From contig CANPBV010000039.1 of the NCBI GenBank assembly GCA_947572405.1, forward strand, positions 1 through 12,837: a stretch of DNA of 12,837 bases, in the 5' to 3' direction. The stretch is from an uncultured Mycoplasmatota bacterium (GTDB lineage: Bacteria; Bacillota_I; Bacilli_A; RF39; UBA660). A program made the translations under genes and the position numbers. Below are positions 12,638 through 12,837 of this stretch, in pieces. Each line of letters begins with the position of its first letter. Position 1 is the first letter of the stretch. Below the pieces are notes generated by a model. The model worked only from the letters and a program-made list of their open reading frames with translations, made no database searches and was not told the DNA's origin.

Positions 12638-12709
12638 AGTAATGGCTCCATTACCTACGCCAATAGGAAACGGAGCCGGAACACATCGAAATGTGTTATT
12701 CTACCTAAC
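12632..12709 (-). ncRNA. Convergent small RNA 6
   Basis: Minus-strand promoter at 12716-12744. About 78 nt with a 5' hairpin AACACAT/ATGTGTT (12680-12686, 12691-12697) and a terminator GGCTCC/GGAGCC (12644-12649, 12672-12677) with a 22-nt loop; the T-rich end is weaker (TTACTTTATTTAT). Its loop lacks CTTTGGTCGG, so it is the most divergent member. Confidence 0.58.
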
Positions 12710-12715
12710 AATTAG

Positions 12716-12744
12716 AGTATACATCATTTCCATAAGATTTTCAA
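12716..12744 (-). promoter_or_regulatory. Minus-strand promoter of small RNA 6
   Basis: TTGAAA (complement of 12739-12744), 17-nt spacer, TATACT (complement of 12716-12721); same hexamers and spacing as the nuclease promoter. Confidence 0.65.
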
Positions 12745-12791
12745 GTCTGAAAATCAGTTCCCTTTATTTTCTTATATATAACCAGTATTTA

Positions 12792-12837
12792 CACCTGAAA
12801 GATGTCATAACAGACAGCGTGTACTTACAAAATATCC
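12792..12837 (+). repeat. Start of a second leader B copy, cut by the window end
   Basis: ACCTGAAAGATGTCATAACA and the following 24 nt match 11772-11817 with few changes. The usual boundary core before it is missing or too diverged to see, so this copy starts inside the leader. It shows that the array continues to the right. Confidence 0.75.

Overview
The window is AT-rich (about one third G+C by eye) and dense in small genes with strong GGAGG-type ribosome binding sites and TTGACA/TATAAT promoters. This suggests a low-GC Firmicute, most likely a gut clostridium of the Lachnospiraceae type; no rRNA, tRNA or housekeeping gene is present to prove it. All of it is accessory DNA: toxin-antitoxin genes, defence-type genes, and a repetitive array of small regulators and RNAs.

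Region 1 (1-1640) holds a small ribbon-helix-helix (RHH) gene and then a leftward operon of RHH regulator, HicA toxin and a short HicB antitoxin. Three copies of a 16-nt operator-like sequence lie in the operon's promoter region, which also holds a divergent rightward promoter leading into a short structured stretch. Two 114-nt direct repeats, each with a 17-bp inverted repeat, flank the module.

Region 2 (1677-6190) looks like a defence island: a membrane/coiled-coil protein gene with an in-frame stop at codon 4, a 335-aa protein with a possible PD-(D/E)XK core, a remnant of an XRE-type HTH gene, and a 652-aa NACHT-type STAND NTPase ended by a clear terminator.

Region 3 (6190-12837) is the unusual part. 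It is a tandem array of modules. Five carry a rightward RHH gene of 50-60 codons with its own promoter. Immediately after each stop codon is a hairpin that reads, on the minus strand, as the Rho-independent terminator of a convergent small RNA of about 75-100 nt. Each small RNA has its own minus-strand promoter (16-17 nt spacing). A sixth small RNA follows an ORF-less promoter next to an HTH gene. Modules are separated by a near-identical boundary sequence (core AGATAGGGTAATAAAATCC), after which one of several leader types begins. Leader A precedes a 203-aa protein gene and shows a pseudoknot and mutually exclusive pairings typical of an attenuator. Leader B is a structured, apparently noncoding stretch of about 630 nt ending in a terminator, and a second copy starts at the window's right edge. 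Leader C is a 69-nt exact repeat before two RHH promoters. One module has been rearranged: a PD-(D/E)XK (Mrr-like) nuclease gene lies on the minus strand, driven by a small-RNA-type promoter, and is joined tail-to-tail to a truncated copy of the 203-aa gene. An IS200/IS605-type end hairpin abuts the 3' end of the intact 203-aa gene.

The RHH gene plus convergent antisense RNA resembles the copG/RNAII copy-control arrangement of pMV158-type plasmids, but repeated several times and without a recognisable replication gene. Functional links between the modules are inference.
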